DNA of 64,000 bases from positions 428,118 through 492,117 of the forward strand of contig NZ_OLMM01000004.1 in assembly GCF_900291475.1 (NCBI RefSeq), in the 5' to 3' direction. This document shows, piece after piece, positions 51,389 through 63,923 of the stretch (the first letter of the stretch is position 1; each line of letters opens with the position of its first letter). Below the pieces are notes generated by a model, which saw only the letters and a list, made by a program, of their open reading frames with translations, was not told the origin of the DNA and did no database searches. Both the position numbers and the translations under genes were made by a program. The stretch comes from Acidaminococcus hominis (GTDB lineage: Bacteria > Bacillota > Negativicutes > Acidaminococcales > Acidaminococcaceae).

Positions 51389-52072
51389 CTAAAGGCGAAG
51401 AAGAAAAGCGTTGAGCCGCAGGGCATACCCAAAAAACAGGGCAAGCCCCAGCACCAAAAGGAAGATTCCCGCCGCCTTTTGTAAAAGTGGCAGGTACCGG
51501 TACAGGGGCCGGATTCTGGGCGCCACTTGGTTCCAGACCAGGGCCAGCAGGAAAAAAGGCAGGGCAAAACCCAGGGTATACATGCCCAGCAGCAGCAGCC
51601 CCGCTCCCACCGTAGCCTCGTGTCCCGCCAGCAGCAAAATCGCCGCTAAGATTGGTCCCGTGCAGGGCGTCCAGCCCAAGGTAAAGGAAAGTCCAAGCAG
51701 AAAGCAGCCCAGGGGCCCTTTCGCCTGAGTCTGAAGAAAGGGCCTTCTGTCCCTGACCAAAAACAGGGGCTGCCACAGTCCGGAAAGGAAAAGCCCCAGG
51801 AGCACCAAAAGGATACCCCCCAGCTTTTCCCAAAAGGCCAGATGCCCCAAAAGCAGACGCCCCACCAGGGTGGAAGCTGCGCCCAAAGCCATAAATACCA
51901 CGGCAAATCCCAACAGGAAAGCCGTAAGATTCACCCCTAGCCGGCTTTTTCGCCCGGTACCGCTGCCGGCCAACAGCAGCAGCAAAGTGGGCAGCAGGGG
52001 CAGTACGCAGGGGGACAGAAAAGAAGCCAGCCCGCCCACAAAGGCCGCGCCAAAAGTTAAGGACGCATGCAT
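51389..52072 (-). CDS. ccdA: CcdA-type thiol:disulfide transmembrane protein
   Basis: A 227-residue protein with six helices. The paired cysteines are in FLSPCVLPLLP (helix 1) and LGWTPCTGPIL (helix 4), the hallmark of CcdA. It passes electrons from cytoplasmic thioredoxin across the membrane to extracytoplasmic thioredoxin-like proteins. It begins 1 bp after the tlpA stop, so TlpA is its likely acceptor. Confidence 0.92.
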   Translation of the reverse strand: MHASLTFGAAFVGGLASFLSPCVLPLLPTLLLLLAGSGTGRKSRLGVNLTAFLLGFAVVFMALGAASTLVGRLLLGHLAFWEKLGGILLVLLGLFLSGLWQPLFLVRDRRPFLQTQAKGPLGCFLLGLSFTLGWTPCTGPILAAILLLAGHEATVGAGLLLLGMYTLGFALPFFLLALVWNQVAPRIRPLYRYLPLLQKAAGIFLLVLGLALFFGYALRLNAFLLRL

Positions 52073-52073
52073 C

Positions 52074-52595
52074 CTACTGCTCCAGCCCTTTGAGGACCTT
52101 TTCCAGTTCCTGGGAAGTAGTTCCCCCCACCTTCCGGAACACTTCCTGGCCGTTCCGGTTCAAGATCACCGTGGTGGGAATCCCCCGGACCCCGTACTGC
52201 TGGGCCACCTTGCCGCCCACGTCCAGCAGCACCGGGAACTGGAGCTGCTGCTTCTCCAGGAAACCCTTCACGTCCCCCTCCGGTTCATCCAGATCGATGC
52301 CGTAGAACCGCACGTCCTTTGCATGGGCGCTGGCAAAAGCGGCGATTTCCGGCAGTTCAGCCCGGCAGGGCGGACACCAGGTGGCCCAGAAATTCAGCAC
52401 GTAGAGGGCTCCGTCCTGGGCCGGGCTTACAGCAACAGTTCCCGCCCCCAATTGTTTTAGGCGAAAGCCAGGAGCGGCAGCAGTCCGGGTCTGGGCCGCG
52501 GGCTTAACCGACTCCGGGGTTTGGGCCGTGCCGGCACTGCAGCCGGCGGACAGAGCGGCCAGCACAGCCGCCAGACAAAACAGGGTCTTTTTCAT
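52074..52595 (-). CDS. TlpA/ResA-like lipoprotein thioredoxin
   Basis: 173 residues. A lipoprotein signal (CLAAVLAALSAGC) is followed by a thioredoxin fold with the active site FWATWCPPCRAELPEI (about 70-85) and the cis-Pro segment VRGIPTTVIL. It is an extracytoplasmic reductant for protein disulfides or peptide methionine sulfoxide systems, fed by CcdA encoded next to it. Start ATG 52595. Confidence 0.93.
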   Translation of the reverse strand: MKKTLFCLAAVLAALSAGCSAGTAQTPESVKPAAQTRTAAAPGFRLKQLGAGTVAVSPAQDGALYVLNFWATWCPPCRAELPEIAAFASAHAKDVRFYGIDLDEPEGDVKGFLEKQQLQFPVLLDVGGKVAQQYGVRGIPTTVILNRNGQEVFRKVGGTTSQELEKVLKGLEQ

Positions 52596-52681
52596 AAAAG
52601 GTTCCTTTCCAAAGCAGAATGATTTTCCTTTAGTATACCATAAGCCCCTGCCCTGCTCTGTGAAGAAAGTGCAAAAGCGGC

Positions 52682-52711
52682 AAAAAAAAACTGTAGCATC
52701 TCTGCTACAGT
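52682..52711 (-). terminator. Terminator of the ribosomal-protein operon
   Basis: CTGTAGCA pairs with TGCTACAG and is followed by nine Ts on the minus strand, 15 bp past rplQ. Confidence 0.9.
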
Positions 52712-52725
52712 CTTTCTTTATGTCG

Positions 52726-53064
52726 TTAGATCAGCTCTAAAATTGCCATTTCAGCAGCGTCACCGCGGCGAGGAGCTGTTTTGTAAATACGGGTGTAACC
52801 ACCGTTGCGGTCCTTGTATTTGGGAGCAATGGTGTCAAACAACTTCGTGGTAGCTTCTTCATCAGCGAGGAATGCCAAAACCTGACGACGGGCATGCAGG
52901 TCACCTTGTTTAGCCAGGGTGATCAATTTAGCAGCCAGACCGCTAATTTCTTTAGCTTTCGTTTCGGTGGTTTCGATTTTCTCGTTTTTGAAGAAGGCGG
53001 TCAAGATGCTGCGGAACATAGCTTTCCGGTTGCTGGAGTTCCGGCCCAATTTTCTGTATGCCAT
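52726..53064 (-). CDS. rplQ: 50S ribosomal protein L17
   Basis: 112 residues. The typical start [18 protein letters not shown] and the [11 protein letters not shown] segment identify L17, which lines the exit-tunnel side of the 50S subunit. Last gene of the long operon, 14 bp after rpoA. Confidence 0.98.
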   Translation of the reverse strand: MAYRKLGRNSSNRKAMFRSILTAFFKNEKIETTETKAKEISGLAAKLITLAKQGDLHARRQVLAFLADEEATTKLFDTIAPKYKDRNGGYTRIYKTAPRRGDAAEMAILELI

Positions 53065-53078
53065 CTTTCGTCTTCCTC

Positions 53079-54050
53079 CTATTCTTCATCGGAATTGCGC
53101 AGGTGCAGGCCCAATTCCTCAATCTTGTTCTTGACTTCTTCCAGGGATTTGCTGCCCAGGTTGCGGACGCAGATGAGTTCATCTTCCGTCTTGTTGATAA
53201 TATCTTCTACCGTATTGATGCCGGCCCGTCTCAAGCAGTTGTTGGAACGAACGGTCAGGTCCAGATCGTCAATGGACATCTGGTATACGGAGGATTTACT
53301 ACCCTCTTCGCTGGTCTTGGCGCTATCCTCATTCCCTTGGATCTTGGGAATGTTGGTGGTCTTGAACAAGGCCAAATATTTAATCAAAATTTCAGCTGCA
53401 GAAGTTACAGCTTCATCAGGTCCCAGGCTGCCGTCGGTCCATACTTCCAAGGTCAGACGGTCATAGTTGGTTACATTGCCTACCCGGGTATCGGTAACAC
53501 CGAATTTCACACGGGTAATGGGAGAGTAGATGGAGTCAACAGGAATAAAGCCAATGGGCTGATCCTTGCTCTTGTTCTTCTCTGCCGGCACGTAACCGCG
53601 GCCCACGTCAACGTAGATTTCCATGTTCAGGACGGCGTTCTTGTCCAGGGTTGCAATATGCAGCTCGGGGTTCAGAACTTCCGTGTCCTGATCGCAGATT
53701 ACGTCAGCGCCGGTCACTTCACCTTCGCCGGACTTCTTGATATAGAACGTCTTGGGCTCAAAGGTGGTGCTGTCATCCATACCCACCTTGAAGCACAAGG
53801 ACTTGATGTTTAATACGATATCTGCAACGTCTTCTCTGACTCCCTCAATGGTAGCGAACTCATGGAGCACACCATCAATCTTGATGCCGGTAACAGCCAT
53901 ACCGGACAGGGAAGAAAGCAATACACGGCGCAGACTATTACCTAAAGTAATACCGTATCCACGTTCCAAAGGTTCCCAGACGAACTTGCCATAACGCCCA
54001 TCGGGGGAAATTTCGTCGATAACCAGGCTAGGTTTTTCGATTTCCTTCAT
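53079..54050 (-). CDS. rpoA: RNA polymerase alpha subunit
   Basis: 323 residues. The N-terminal domain ([27 protein letters not shown]) directs assembly, and the C-terminal domain ([27 protein letters not shown]) contacts UP elements and activators. The linker near 235-250 is Ser/Lys-rich. Position between rpsD and rplQ is standard. RBS AAAGGAGG. Confidence 0.99.
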   Translation of the reverse strand: MKEIEKPSLVIDEISPDGRYGKFVWEPLERGYGITLGNSLRRVLLSSLSGMAVTGIKIDGVLHEFATIEGVREDVADIVLNIKSLCFKVGMDDSTTFEPKTFYIKKSGEGEVTGADVICDQDTEVLNPELHIATLDKNAVLNMEIYVDVGRGYVPAEKNKSKDQPIGFIPVDSIYSPITRVKFGVTDTRVGNVTNYDRLTLEVWTDGSLGPDEAVTSAAEILIKYLALFKTTNIPKIQGNEDSAKTSEEGSKSSVYQMSIDDLDLTVRSNNCLRRAGINTVEDIINKTEDELICVRNLGSKSLEEVKNKIEELGLHLRNSDEE

Positions 54051-54112
54051 GCGGAAGCCTCCTTTCGCGCATTACCACAATACGCGGTATAAATAGTGGA
54101 GAACAGTATCAA

Positions 54113-54706
54113 TTACTTGGAGTACAGTTCGATGATCAGCTGTTCTTCAACAGGAACATCAATATCATCGCGTACAGGCAGACGGTCAACCTTTCCGCTG
54201 AGGTTCTGTGCGTCTACAGAGATCCAGGCAGGAACAGAAGCCTTGCCCAGAACATCAGCCATACCCTTGAAGTAGTTGGAGCTGCGGCTGCTTTCCATAA
54301 CGGAAACAACATCGCCGGCTTTTACCAGGGCAGAGGGAATATCCAGGCGCTTGCCGTTAACGGCAATGTGGCCATGGGTAACCAGCTGACGAGCTTGACG
54401 ACGGGTGTTAGCCAGGCCCAGACGGTATACAACGTTGTCCAGTCTGCGTTCCAACAGGATTAACAGGTTGGCACCAGCGATACCTTCCATTTTCTTGGCT
54501 TTTTCGTAGTAGCCACGGAATTGTTTTTCCAGAACACCGTAGATGAATTTAGCCTTTTGTTTTTCAGCCAACTGCATACCGTATTCGGATTTCTTTTTGA
54601 ACTGGCGTTTCGGCTGACGATGGGATTCTTTCATAACACCCACGAATGCCGGAGACATGCCCAGAGATCTGCATCTTTTCAGAACAGGAGTCTTATCAAT
54701 TGCCAT
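54113..54706 (-). CDS. rpsD: 30S ribosomal protein S4
   Basis: A 197-residue S4 with the S4 RNA-binding domain ([28 protein letters not shown]). The N-terminus lacks the zinc-type cysteine cluster. It nucleates 30S assembly. It is placed in the alpha operon (rpsM-rpsK-rpsD-rpoA-rplQ), as in Proteobacteria. Confidence 0.98.
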   Translation of the reverse strand: MAIDKTPVLKRCRSLGMSPAFVGVMKESHRQPKRQFKKKSEYGMQLAEKQKAKFIYGVLEKQFRGYYEKAKKMEGIAGANLLILLERRLDNVVYRLGLANTRRQARQLVTHGHIAVNGKRLDIPSALVKAGDVVSVMESSRSSNYFKGMADVLGKASVPAWISVDAQNLSGKVDRLPVRDDIDVPVEEQLIIELYSK

Positions 54707-54725
54707 TCTATTATTTCACCTCCAA

Positions 54726-55118
54726 TTATACTCTTCTGCGTTTCGGCGGACGGCAGCCGTTATGAGGAATCGGAGTCACGTCTTTAATGGATTCCACTTC
54801 CAGGCCTGCAGCCTGCAGAGCACGGATGGCAGCTTCACGGCCGGCACCGGGGCCCTTTACGAAAACTTCAATTCTCTTCAGACCATGTTCCATAGCAGCC
54901 TTGGAAGCTTGTTCAGCTGCCATTTGGGCTGCAAACGGGGTGCTCTTACGAGAACCACGGAAGCCCATGCCGCCGGCAGATGCCCAGCTCAGGACACTGC
55001 CGTTCAGGTCGGAGATCGTAACGATCGTGTTATTAAAGGTGGAGCGAATATGTGCCACACCAGCTTCTACATTCTTGCTTACTTTCCGTTTGTTACGGAC
55101 AACTTTTTTCCCAGCCAC
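54726..55118 (-). CDS. rpsK: 30S ribosomal protein S11
   Basis: 130 residues. It contains [16 protein letters not shown] and the terminal [14 protein letters not shown]. It lies on the 30S platform near the mRNA exit. 20 bp from both neighbours. Confidence 0.99.
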   Translation of the reverse strand: MAGKKVVRNKRKVSKNVEAGVAHIRSTFNNTIVTISDLNGSVLSWASAGGMGFRGSRKSTPFAAQMAAEQASKAAMEHGLKRIEVFVKGPGAGREAAIRALQAAGLEVESIKDVTPIPHNGCRPPKRRRV

Positions 55119-55138
55119 TCGTCTAATCCCTCCTTAAA

Positions 55139-55504
55139 TTACTTCTTTGCGCCGGCCGCTTTTTTCGGGCCTTTACGGGTACGAGCATTATTTTTGGTGT
55201 TTTGACCGCGAACAGGCAGGCCTGCACGATGTCTGCGGCCGCGATAGCAGCCGATTTCCACCAAACGTTTGATGTTCAAGGATTCCTCACGGCGGAGGTC
55301 ACCTTCTACTTTGTATTCATGATCCAGAATTTCACGGAGCTTTGCGATTTCAGCTTCCGTCAAATCCCGAACACGGGTATCCGGGTTAATACCGGTCTTA
55401 CCCAGGATTTCCCGGGAAAGAGTCAAACCAATACCGTAGATGTACGGCAGGGCGTATTCGATACGTTTATCTCTCGGCAAATCTACACCGGCGATACGAG
55501 CCAT
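55139..55504 (-). CDS. rpsM: 30S ribosomal protein S13
   Basis: 121 residues, starting [19 protein letters not shown] and ending in the basic tail [14 protein letters not shown]. It contacts the P-site tRNA and the intersubunit bridges. Confidence 0.99.
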   Translation of the reverse strand: MARIAGVDLPRDKRIEYALPYIYGIGLTLSREILGKTGINPDTRVRDLTEAEIAKLREILDHEYKVEGDLRREESLNIKRLVEIGCYRGRRHRAGLPVRGQNTKNNARTRKGPKKAAGAKK

Positions 55505-55520
55505 TCAAAGCACCTCCTTT

Positions 55521-55634
55521 TTAACCTTGTCTTTGTTTATGTTTCGGGTTTTCGCAAATGACCATAACACGGCCTTTGCGTTTAATGATCTTGCATTTTT
55601 CACAAATGCGTTTTACAGACGGTCTTACTTTCAT
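55521..55634 (-). CDS. rpmJ: 50S ribosomal protein L36
   Basis: A 37-residue gene read directly from the DNA: ATG at 55634, stop at 55521-55523. It starts [14 protein letters not shown] and ends KHKQRQG. The CxxC...C...H zinc-ribbon residues are present, so it is the zinc-binding (C+) form. It sits between infA and rpsM. Confidence 0.96.
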   Translation of the reverse strand: MKVRPSVKRICEKCKIIKRKGRVMVICENPKHKQRQG

Positions 55635-55663
55635 GTTGCTGAACCTCCTCTTGCCAATCCTCT

Positions 55664-55882
55664 TTATTTAAACCGATAAGTAATCCGGCCGCGGTTCAGG
55701 TCGTAGGGCGTCAGCTCTACGGTTACCTTATCCCCAGGCAGGATTTTAATAAAGTTCATACGTATTTTTCCGGAAATGTGGGCCAGGATCTCATGATCGT
55801 TTTCCAATTTCACACGGAACATAGCATTGGGCAAAGATTCCAAGACAGTACCTTCTACTTCGATTGCATCTTGTTTCGACAC
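55664..55882 (-). CDS. infA: Translation initiation factor IF-1
   Basis: 72 residues, an OB-fold with [31 protein letters not shown]-type sequence ending [11 protein letters not shown]. It occupies the A site during initiation. It follows adk directly; map, often found between them, is absent. Confidence 0.99.
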   Translation of the reverse strand: MSKQDAIEVEGTVLESLPNAMFRVKLENDHEILAHISGKIRMNFIKILPGDKVTVELTPYDLNRGRITYRFK

Positions 55883-55895
55883 TTGTAATGCCTCC

Positions 55896-57807
<1,912 letters not shown>

Positions 57808-58248
57808 TTAGATCACCTCTACTTTACCGCCGGCAGCTTCGATCTTTGCCTGTGCAGTTTTGCTGAAGCCCATAGCTCTTACGGTAACCTTTTTGGTTAC
57901 TTCGCCATTGCCCAGCACGCGGATGCCGTCACGGATATTTTTAACCAGACCGCATTCAATCAGGGAAACAGGATCGATTACAGCACCGTCGTCAAAGCAG
58001 TTCAGTACATCCACATTGATTTCAGTGTAATGCTTACCGAATTTATTGTAGAAACCGCGTTTCGGCAGACGCAGGTATAACGGCTTTTGACCACCTTCGA
58101 AACCAGGACGCTTTACCCCGCCGCTACGGGATTTCTGTCCTTTTTGGCCTTTGCCGGATGTTTTGCCCAGACCGGAACCAAGACCGCGGCCTACACGGAC
58201 GCGAGCTTTTTTGGAACCAGGAGCGGGAGCCAATTCATGCAAATACAT
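57808..58248 (-). CDS. rplO: 50S ribosomal protein L15
   Basis: 146 residues, with [22 protein letters not shown] at the start and the [12 protein letters not shown] basic extension; the C-terminal globular part ends [10 protein letters not shown]. Assembles late into the 50S. Confidence 0.98.
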   Translation of the reverse strand: MYLHELAPAPGSKKARVRVGRGLGSGLGKTSGKGQKGQKSRSGGVKRPGFEGGQKPLYLRLPKRGFYNKFGKHYTEINVDVLNCFDDGAVIDPVSLIECGLVKNIRDGIRVLGNGEVTKKVTVRAMGFSKTAQAKIEAAGGKVEVI

Positions 58249-58263
58249 TTGCAGCCCTCCTTG

Positions 58264-58452
58264 TTAAGCCTTGACTTCTTCTACTTTAACCAGGTGGCTC
58301 ACTTTATGGAGCATACCTTGCAAAGTGGAATTGTCTTCTTTTACTACGCTGGTGTTGATCTTACCCAAGCCCAAAGCTCTCACGGTTGCGCGTTGGTCTT
58401 TCGGATAACCGATTAAGCTACGGGTCAGCGTGATTTTTACTTGTGCCATCAT
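58264..58452 (-). CDS. rpmD: 50S ribosomal protein L30
   Basis: 62 residues, [25 protein letters not shown] and then [10 protein letters not shown], the standard bacterial L30. Confidence 0.98.
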   Translation of the reverse strand: MMAQVKITLTRSLIGYPKDQRATVRALGLGKINTSVVKEDNSTLQGMLHKVSHLVKVEEVKA

Positions 58453-58461
58453 GCTACCTCC

Positions 58462-58962
58462 TTAGCCTAATAACTCTTCAACAGTTTTGCCGCGCAGGGC
58501 AGCAACTTCTTTAGCGTTCTTCAGGTTTTCCAGACCTTTCAACGTAGCGCGAACCACGTTGTTGGGGTTGGAAGTACCCTGGGATTTCGTCAGGATATCA
58601 CGCACGCCGGCCAGTTCCAATACGGCACGAACAGGGCCGCCGGCAATAACACCAGTACCTTCGGAAGCCGGTTTCAGCAGAACTTGGCCTGCGCCAAAGA
58701 TGCCGATAACTTCGTGGGGAATGGTGGTTCCTCTCAGAGGAACAGTGATCAGGTTCTTTTTGGCATCATCCACACCCTTGCGGATTGCTTCAGGAACTTC
58801 GGCAGCTTTGCCCAGGCCCATGCCAACATGACCATTTTCATCACCAACAACAACCAAAGCAGAGAAGGAGAAACGACGTCCGCCTTTTACGACCTTAGCT
58901 ACGCGGTTGATGAAGACTACTCTTTCTTTGAAGCCATCATCTTGTTTTTCGTAATTAGCCAC
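58462..58962 (-). CDS. rpsE: 30S ribosomal protein S5
   Basis: 166 residues. The double-stranded-RNA-binding fold has [28 protein letters not shown] and [23 protein letters not shown]. It affects decoding fidelity and the S4/S5 interface. Confidence 0.99.
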   Translation of the reverse strand: MANYEKQDDGFKERVVFINRVAKVVKGGRRFSFSALVVVGDENGHVGMGLGKAAEVPEAIRKGVDDAKKNLITVPLRGTTIPHEVIGIFGAGQVLLKPASEGTGVIAGGPVRAVLELAGVRDILTKSQGTSNPNNVVRATLKGLENLKNAKEVAALRGKTVEELLG

Positions 58963-58980
58963 TCTAATGTCCTCCCTCTG

Positions 58981-59343
58981 TTAAAATTCCAGACCGGCTT
59001 CGCGGGCTGCTTCAGCTAAGGCTGCCACGCGGCCATGGTACAGATAACCACCACGGTCGAATACAACAGTTTTAATGCCTTTTTCCAGGGCTTTTTGAGC
59101 GATTTCAGTACCAATCGCTTTGGCAGCTTCAATGTTGCCGCCGTAGTTTTCCTTGTTGCCTTTTTCTACGGTGCTGGCGGAAACCAGAGTTTCACCAGTA
59201 ACATCATTGATGATTTGAGCATAGATGTTGCTCAGGCTGCGATATACATTGAAACGGGGTTTTTCAGCCGTTCCTACAATATTTCTCCGCATACGCAGAT
59301 GCCGTTTTTGGCGAGCTGCGTTTTTATCTTTCTTGTTCAGCAA
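58981..59343 (-). CDS. rplR: 50S ribosomal protein L18
   Basis: About 120 residues. I place the start at TTG 59343 (then [14 protein letters not shown]), 8 nt after AGGAG; a GTG at 59352 is too close to that site. The 5S rRNA-binding body contains [19 protein letters not shown] and [15 protein letters not shown]. Confidence 0.95.
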   Translation of the reverse strand: MLNKKDKNAARQKRHLRMRRNIVGTAEKPRFNVYRSLSNIYAQIINDVTGETLVSASTVEKGNKENYGGNIEAAKAIGTEIAQKALEKGIKTVVFDRGGYLYHGRVAALAEAAREAGLEF

Positions 59344-59368
59344 GAGATTCACTCCTTCCTTCTAGAAA

Positions 59369-59917
59369 TTATTTCTTGCCTTTGGCGCCCGCTTTACCAA
59401 CCTTACGGATGATATGTTCGCCAGCGTATCTGATACCTTTGCCCTTGTAGGGTTCGGGAGCACGCAGGCTGCGGATTTCAGCAGCAACAGCACCGACTTT
59501 TTCCTTGTCGATACCGGAAACTACGATTTGGCTCGGTACGGGAACTTCGAAGGTAATGCCTTCGGGAGGATCCATTACGCAGGGGTGGGAGAAGCCCAGG
59601 TTAAAGCTGATTGCTTTGCCTTGCTTCGTTGCACGATAGCCAACGCCTTGAATTTCCAGGGATTTGGAATAGCCTTCCGTAACACCAATGATCATGTTGT
59701 TGATCAGGGTCCGGGATAAGCCGTGGAGGCTGCGATGTACTTTATCATCGCTGGGACGAGTCACAGTGATGACGCCGTCTTTCAGTTCCACGGTCAATTC
59801 TTTACTGATCTGACGGCTCAGTTCGCCTTTAGGTCCCTTAACGGAGACCAGGTTATCTTCTACCGTTACCGTTACCTTATCAGGCACAGTAATGGGAGTT
59901 TTTCCGATTCTTGACAC
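59369..59917 (-). CDS. rplF: 50S ribosomal protein L6
   Basis: 182 residues: [12 protein letters not shown] at the start, [20 protein letters not shown] in the middle and [13 protein letters not shown] at the end. Binds near the sarcin-ricin loop. Confidence 0.99.
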   Translation of the reverse strand: MSRIGKTPITVPDKVTVTVEDNLVSVKGPKGELSRQISKELTVELKDGVITVTRPSDDKVHRSLHGLSRTLINNMIIGVTEGYSKSLEIQGVGYRATKQGKAISFNLGFSHPCVMDPPEGITFEVPVPSQIVVSGIDKEKVGAVAAEIRSLRAPEPYKGKGIRYAGEHIIRKVGKAGAKGKK

Positions 59918-59949
59918 TTATAAGCACCTCCGGTCCTTTAGGATTGATC

Positions 59950-60348
59950 TTACCAAACGTATGCGACAACTTCGCCGCCCAGTCCAGCCTTCCGGGCTGC
60001 TTTATCAGTCATCATGCCCTTGGAAGTGGAAATTACTGCAATACCCAGGCCGCCCAAAACGCGGGGCAGTTGGTCTTTTTGCGTGTAAACTCTCAAACCG
60101 GGTTTGGAGATACGTTTGATGCCGGAAATAACTTTTTCCTTGTTAGGACCGTATTTCAGCTGTACACGGATCACATTCTGATGTTGTCCGGGAACGACTT
60201 CGAAATCTTTAATGAATCCTTCGCTCTTCAAAATTTCTGCAATGGCAGTTTTAATTTTGGAGCAGGGGATTTCAACTTTATCGTGATGCACCGAGTTGGC
60301 GTTACGAATTCTCGTAAGCATATCGGCAATCGGATCAGTCATAGTCAT
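59950..60348 (-). CDS. rpsH: 30S ribosomal protein S8
   Basis: 132 residues: [15 protein letters not shown] at the start and [26 protein letters not shown] at the end. Start at 60348 follows GGAGGG; a second ATG two codons later is possible. S8 also represses spc translation in other bacteria. Confidence 0.98.
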   Translation of the reverse strand: MTMTDPIADMLTRIRNANSVHHDKVEIPCSKIKTAIAEILKSEGFIKDFEVVPGQHQNVIRVQLKYGPNKEKVISGIKRISKPGLRVYTQKDQLPRVLGGLGIAVISTSKGMMTDKAARKAGLGGEVVAYVW

Positions 60349-60380
60349 TTACAAATACCCTCCTTCCTTGTAATCCGCTC

Positions 60381-60566
60381 TTACCAGCTTGCCTTCGTTA
60401 CACCGGGAATAGCGCCTTCGTAGGCGTATTTCCGGAAGCAAATACGGCAAATGCCGAATTTACGCATGTAAGCGTGCGGTCTGCCACAAATTTTGCAGCG
60501 GTTATATTTACGAACCTTGAATTTCGGTTCAGCTTTCCATTTTTCGATCAATGCGGTCTTTGCCAC
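60381..60566 (-). CDS. rpsZ: 30S ribosomal protein S14, type Z
   Basis: A 61-residue zinc form with [21 protein letters not shown] (two CxxC pairs), unlike the long zinc-free S14. Located between rplE and rpsH. Confidence 0.98.
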   Translation of the reverse strand: MAKTALIEKWKAEPKFKVRKYNRCKICGRPHAYMRKFGICRICFRKYAYEGAIPGVTKASW

Positions 60567-60578
60567 GGTTTTCCCTCC

Positions 60579-61121
60579 TTATGCCCCAAACGGCATACCA
60601 AGAAGCTTCAGCAGTTCTCTGGCTTCTTCGTCGGTCTTAGCAGTAGTAACAATGATTACATCCATGCCGCGAACCTTGTCGACCTTATCATAGTCGATTT
60701 CAGGGAAAATCAGCTGTTCTTTCAAGCCGATGGAATAGTTGCCGCGGCCGTCGAAGGACTTGGGGTTAACACCTCTAAAGTCACGTACACGGGGAAGGGC
60801 AATATTCATGAATTTATCCAGGAACTCGTACATCCGGCTGCCCCGCAGCGTAACTTTTACGCCGATAGGCATGCCTTCACGCAGTTTGAACGCAGCGATG
60901 GATTTTTTAGCTTTGGTGATAATGGGCTTTTGACCAGCAATCATGGTCATGTCTGCTACAGCAGAATCAATAGCCTTGCTGTTGGTCACAGCTTCGCCAC
61001 AGCCGATGTTCAGTACAACTTTTTCCAGTTTAGGAATTTCGTTGACGTTTTTATAGTTGAATTTTTCCATTAAGCCTTTAACAGCTTCGGAAGTATATTT
61101 GTCTTGCAGTCTCGTTGCCAT
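60579..61121 (-). CDS. rplE: 50S ribosomal protein L5
   Basis: 180 residues from ATG 61121 ([14 protein letters not shown]), behind GGAGG. It has [25 protein letters not shown] and the terminal [16 protein letters not shown]. Binds 5S rRNA. The ORF extends upstream into the rplX gap without support. Confidence 0.98.
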   Translation of the reverse strand: MATRLQDKYTSEAVKGLMEKFNYKNVNEIPKLEKVVLNIGCGEAVTNSKAIDSAVADMTMIAGQKPIITKAKKSIAAFKLREGMPIGVKVTLRGSRMYEFLDKFMNIALPRVRDFRGVNPKSFDGRGNYSIGLKEQLIFPEIDYDKVDKVRGMDVIIVTTAKTDEEARELLKLLGMPFGA

Positions 61122-61144
61122 CTGATATCCTCCTTTCCCACAAA

Positions 61145-61474
61145 TTATTTGTCGATTACTTCGCCGCATTTTTTGCAGGCTCTGACGTATCCTTCGCCTA
61201 CAGCTACTTTCTTAATGCGGGTGGGTTTCTTGCAGGACGGGCATACCAGCATTACGTTGGAAACACTGATCGGTGCTTCTTTGGTAACAATGCCGCCCTG
61301 GGGGTTGCTTTGGGAAGGTTTCGTATGGCGCTTAACTTCGTTGACGCCTTCTACAGTAACCTTGGATTTCTTCGGGAAAGCAGCGATTACTTTGCCTTCC
61401 TTGCCTTTATCTTTACCAGCCAATACCACAACGGTATCGCCTTTTTTAACGTGCAATTTTACGGCCTCAGCCAT
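61145..61474 (-). CDS. rplX: 50S ribosomal protein L24
   Basis: 109 residues. A KOW motif ([20 protein letters not shown]) and a C-terminal zinc-ribbon-like CPSCKKPTR...CKKC region. Early assembly initiator of the 50S. Confidence 0.97.
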   Translation of the reverse strand: MAEAVKLHVKKGDTVVVLAGKDKGKEGKVIAAFPKKSKVTVEGVNEVKRHTKPSQSNPQGGIVTKEAPISVSNVMLVCPSCKKPTRIKKVAVGEGYVRACKKCGEVIDK

Positions 61475-61504
61475 GTCTGCAACACCTCCTTATTGTGCTT
61501 GTTC

Positions 61505-61873
61505 TTAGAGCACTTCCGGTGCCAGGGAAATGATCTTCATGTAGTCTTTTTCACGCAGTTCGCGGGCAACAGGTCCAAAAATACGGGTGCCCCGCGGGGT
61601 CTTATCATCTTTAATCAAAACGGCTGCGTTTTCATCGAAACGGATGTAAGAACCATCCGGACGACGGGTTCCCTTTACGGAACGAACCACAACGGCCTTT
61701 ACAACTTCACCTTTTTGGACAACGCCACCGGGTGTAGCATCCTTAACAGAAGCCACAATTACGTCACCAATGTTAGCATATTTACGATAGGAACCGCCTA
61801 ACACACGGATACACATAATCTTTTTGGCACCGGTATTGTCCCCAACATTCAGCACAGTCTGCTGTTGAATCAT
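61505..61873 (-). CDS. rplN: 50S ribosomal protein L14
   Basis: 122 residues: [27 protein letters not shown] at the start, [13 protein letters not shown] near the end. Contacts 16S rRNA at an intersubunit bridge. Confidence 0.99.
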   Translation of the reverse strand: MIQQQTVLNVGDNTGAKKIMCIRVLGGSYRKYANIGDVIVASVKDATPGGVVQKGEVVKAVVVRSVKGTRRPDGSYIRFDENAAVLIKDDKTPRGTRIFGPVARELREKDYMKIISLAPEVL

Positions 61874-61912
61874 GGTTTACCTCCCTTGCCAAGCAATGCT
61901 CAGCAGTATCAC

Positions 61913-62173
61913 TTATTTCGCCCGTTCTACGATTTCTACAACGCGCCAGCATTTATCCTTAGACAAAGGACGGGTTTGGGTAATCTTCACAGTATCGCCA
62001 ATATGGGCATCATTGTTTTCGTCATGAGCTTTTAATTTAATGGTATGCATTACGCCTTTTTTGTACAGAGGATGCTGTACCAAACGTTCGATAGCCACAA
62101 CAACGGTTTTCTGCATCTTGTCGCTAACGACCTTACCAGTACGCGTAACACGCATATTTCTCTCTTCAGCCAC
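61913..62173 (-). CDS. rpsQ: 30S ribosomal protein S17
   Basis: 86 residues: [27 protein letters not shown] and [11 protein letters not shown]-type end ([12 protein letters not shown]). Early 30S binder. Confidence 0.98.
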   Translation of the reverse strand: MAEERNMRVTRTGKVVSDKMQKTVVVAIERLVQHPLYKKGVMHTIKLKAHDENNDAHIGDTVKITQTRPLSKDKCWRVVEIVERAK

Positions 62174-62207
62174 GGAATTTTCCTCCTTCGCTTAGGATTA
62201 ACTCGGA

Positions 62208-62402
62208 TTAGGAGTTAATTTCGCGTTCCCGTTGGATAGTTTTGATCTGGGCAATGGACTTCTTGACTTCTCTGATTTTCATCGGATTTTCCAATTGTCC
62301 GGTTGCCATCTGAAAACGCAAGTTAAACAATTCATCTTTTAAGCCTGCCAGCTTCGTATCCAACTCTGCAACAGACATTTCTCTAATTTCTGTAGTTTTC
62401 AT
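62208..62402 (-). CDS. rpmC: 50S ribosomal protein L29
   Basis: 64 residues: [18 protein letters not shown], then [16 protein letters not shown], the standard helical hairpin at the tunnel exit. Its start overlaps the rplP stop by one base. Confidence 0.98.
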   Translation of the reverse strand: MKTTEIREMSVAELDTKLAGLKDELFNLRFQMATGQLENPMKIREVKKSIAQIKTIQREREINS

Positions 62403-62860
62403 TAAGCTTCACCACCTACTCCATTTTCACGCGCGGTGACTTCGGCATCCAACTGAGCTTTGGTTACGAAACGGCTCTTGATCGGCAGTTTGTTGCCAGC
62501 AAGACGCATAGCTTCTTTAGCAATGTCTTCCGTTACACCGGCCATTTCGAACATAACCCGGCCCGGTTTCACCACTGCTACCCAGTATTCAGGAGAACCT
62601 TTACCACTACCCATACGGCTGCCAGCGGCTTTGGCCGTTACAGGTTTGTCAGGGAAAATCTGGATCCATACTTGACCGCCACGTTTGATGTAACGGGTCA
62701 TTGCAATACGGGCTGCTTCAATCTGACGGTTGGTAATCCAAGCGGGTTCCAGTGCAACCAGACCAAATTCACCATGAGCAACTCTGTTGCCACGCATTGC
62801 ACGGCCTTTCATGCGGCCTCTATGTTGTTTACGATGCTGTACTCTCTTCGGTAATAACAT
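62402..62860 (-). CDS. rplP: 50S ribosomal protein L16
   Basis: 152 residues: [19 protein letters not shown] start and [26 protein letters not shown]. Slightly longer than E. coli L16 (136), by a C-terminal extension. Shares one base with the rpsC stop. Confidence 0.98.
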   Translation of the reverse strand: MLLPKRVQHRKQHRGRMKGRAMRGNRVAHGEFGLVALEPAWITNRQIEAARIAMTRYIKRGGQVWIQIFPDKPVTAKAAGSRMGSGKGSPEYWVAVVKPGRVMFEMAGVTEDIAKEAMRLAGNKLPIKSRFVTKAQLDAEVTARENGVGGEA

Positions 62861-63537
62861 TATTTCGCCCCTCCTTCTTGCGCTTCAGGAGCTTCTTTTT
62901 TCACAGTTCTGGTAGGCAGAACTTCACCTTTGTAGATCCATACCTTTACGCCGATACGGCCATAAGTGGTATGAGCTTCTGCAGTCCCGTAGTCGATATC
63001 GGCACGCAGGGTGTGCAGAGGAATGCTGCCATCACGGTAGCTTTCGGTACGAGCAATTTCAGCTCCGCCCAGACGGCCTGCGCATTGGATTTTGATACCC
63101 TTTGCACCCAGACGCATGGTACGGCCAACGCACTGCTTCATGGCACGGCGGAAAGCGATCCGGCGTTCCAGCTGGGAAGCAACGTTTTCAGCAACCAGAG
63201 TAGCATCCATATCCGGGGATTTAACCTCGATGATGTTGATGTCCAGCTTGCTGTCAGTCAGCTTAGCCAGGTCTTTCTTCAGCAGTTCGATGTTGCTGCC
63301 TTGGCGACCGATTACGATGCCCGGTTTAGCAGTATAGATGCTGATGCGCATCTTTTGTTCCGTTCTTTCGATGGTAACCCGAGAGATACCAGCTTGGAAT
63401 TGTTTATCTTTAATGAAGTCACGAATCTTGATGTCTTCCAAAAGATTTTTTTGATAGTCTTTGTCGGCGTACCACTTAGAATCCCAATCAGCAATAACGC
63501 CCACTCTGAAACCATGTGGATTAACTTTTTGCCCCAC
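62860..63537 (-). CDS. rpsC: 30S ribosomal protein S3
   Basis: 225 residues: [15 protein letters not shown] start, the KH motif ([18 protein letters not shown]) and [16 protein letters not shown] at the C-terminus. Part of the mRNA entry site. Confidence 0.99.
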   Translation of the reverse strand: MGQKVNPHGFRVGVIADWDSKWYADKDYQKNLLEDIKIRDFIKDKQFQAGISRVTIERTEQKMRISIYTAKPGIVIGRQGSNIELLKKDLAKLTDSKLDINIIEVKSPDMDATLVAENVASQLERRIAFRRAMKQCVGRTMRLGAKGIKIQCAGRLGGAEIARTESYRDGSIPLHTLRADIDYGTAEAHTTYGRIGVKVWIYKGEVLPTRTVKKEAPEAQEGGAK

Positions 63538-63564
63538 TATTCATTCCCTCCTTCTGTCAGGATG

Positions 63565-63900
63565 TTATTTTTCTGCAACAGCCACGGTCACATGGCTGGA
63601 ACGTTTCAGGATCTTGAAAGCCTGTCCACGAGAACGCGGATGAATTCTCTTCATGGTAGGGCCCTGATCAACGAAACAGCTGGAAACAACCAGGTTGTCA
63701 ACGTTCATGTCGAAATTATGTTCAGCATTGGCAACAGCGGAACGCAGAACCTTTTCAATAACCTCAGAACCAACCTTCGGGGTGAATTTGAGGATTGCAA
63801 AGGCTTCGTTTACGGACTTGCCGCGGATCAAATTGATTACGATACGCAGTTTGCGCGGTGCAATGCGGATGTATTTAGCAACTGCTTTAGCTTCTTCCAT
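63565..63900 (-). CDS. rplV: 50S ribosomal protein L22
   Basis: 111 residues: [23 protein letters not shown], then [14 protein letters not shown] and [13 protein letters not shown] with the tunnel-lining hairpin, where macrolide-resistance mutations occur in other bacteria. Confidence 0.99.
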   Translation of the reverse strand: MEEAKAVAKYIRIAPRKLRIVINLIRGKSVNEAFAILKFTPKVGSEVIEKVLRSAVANAEHNFDMNVDNLVVSSCFVDQGPTMKRIHPRSRGQAFKILKRSSHVTVAVAEK

Positions 63901-63923
63901 CTATATTATCCTCCTTCCCCTTC

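Noticed and set aside
51339-51833. N-terminal extension of the lipoprotein ORF
   Set aside because: Gly/Pro/Ala-rich antisense-like translation overlapping ccdA; a proper lipoprotein signal and ribosome-binding site define the start at 51338.
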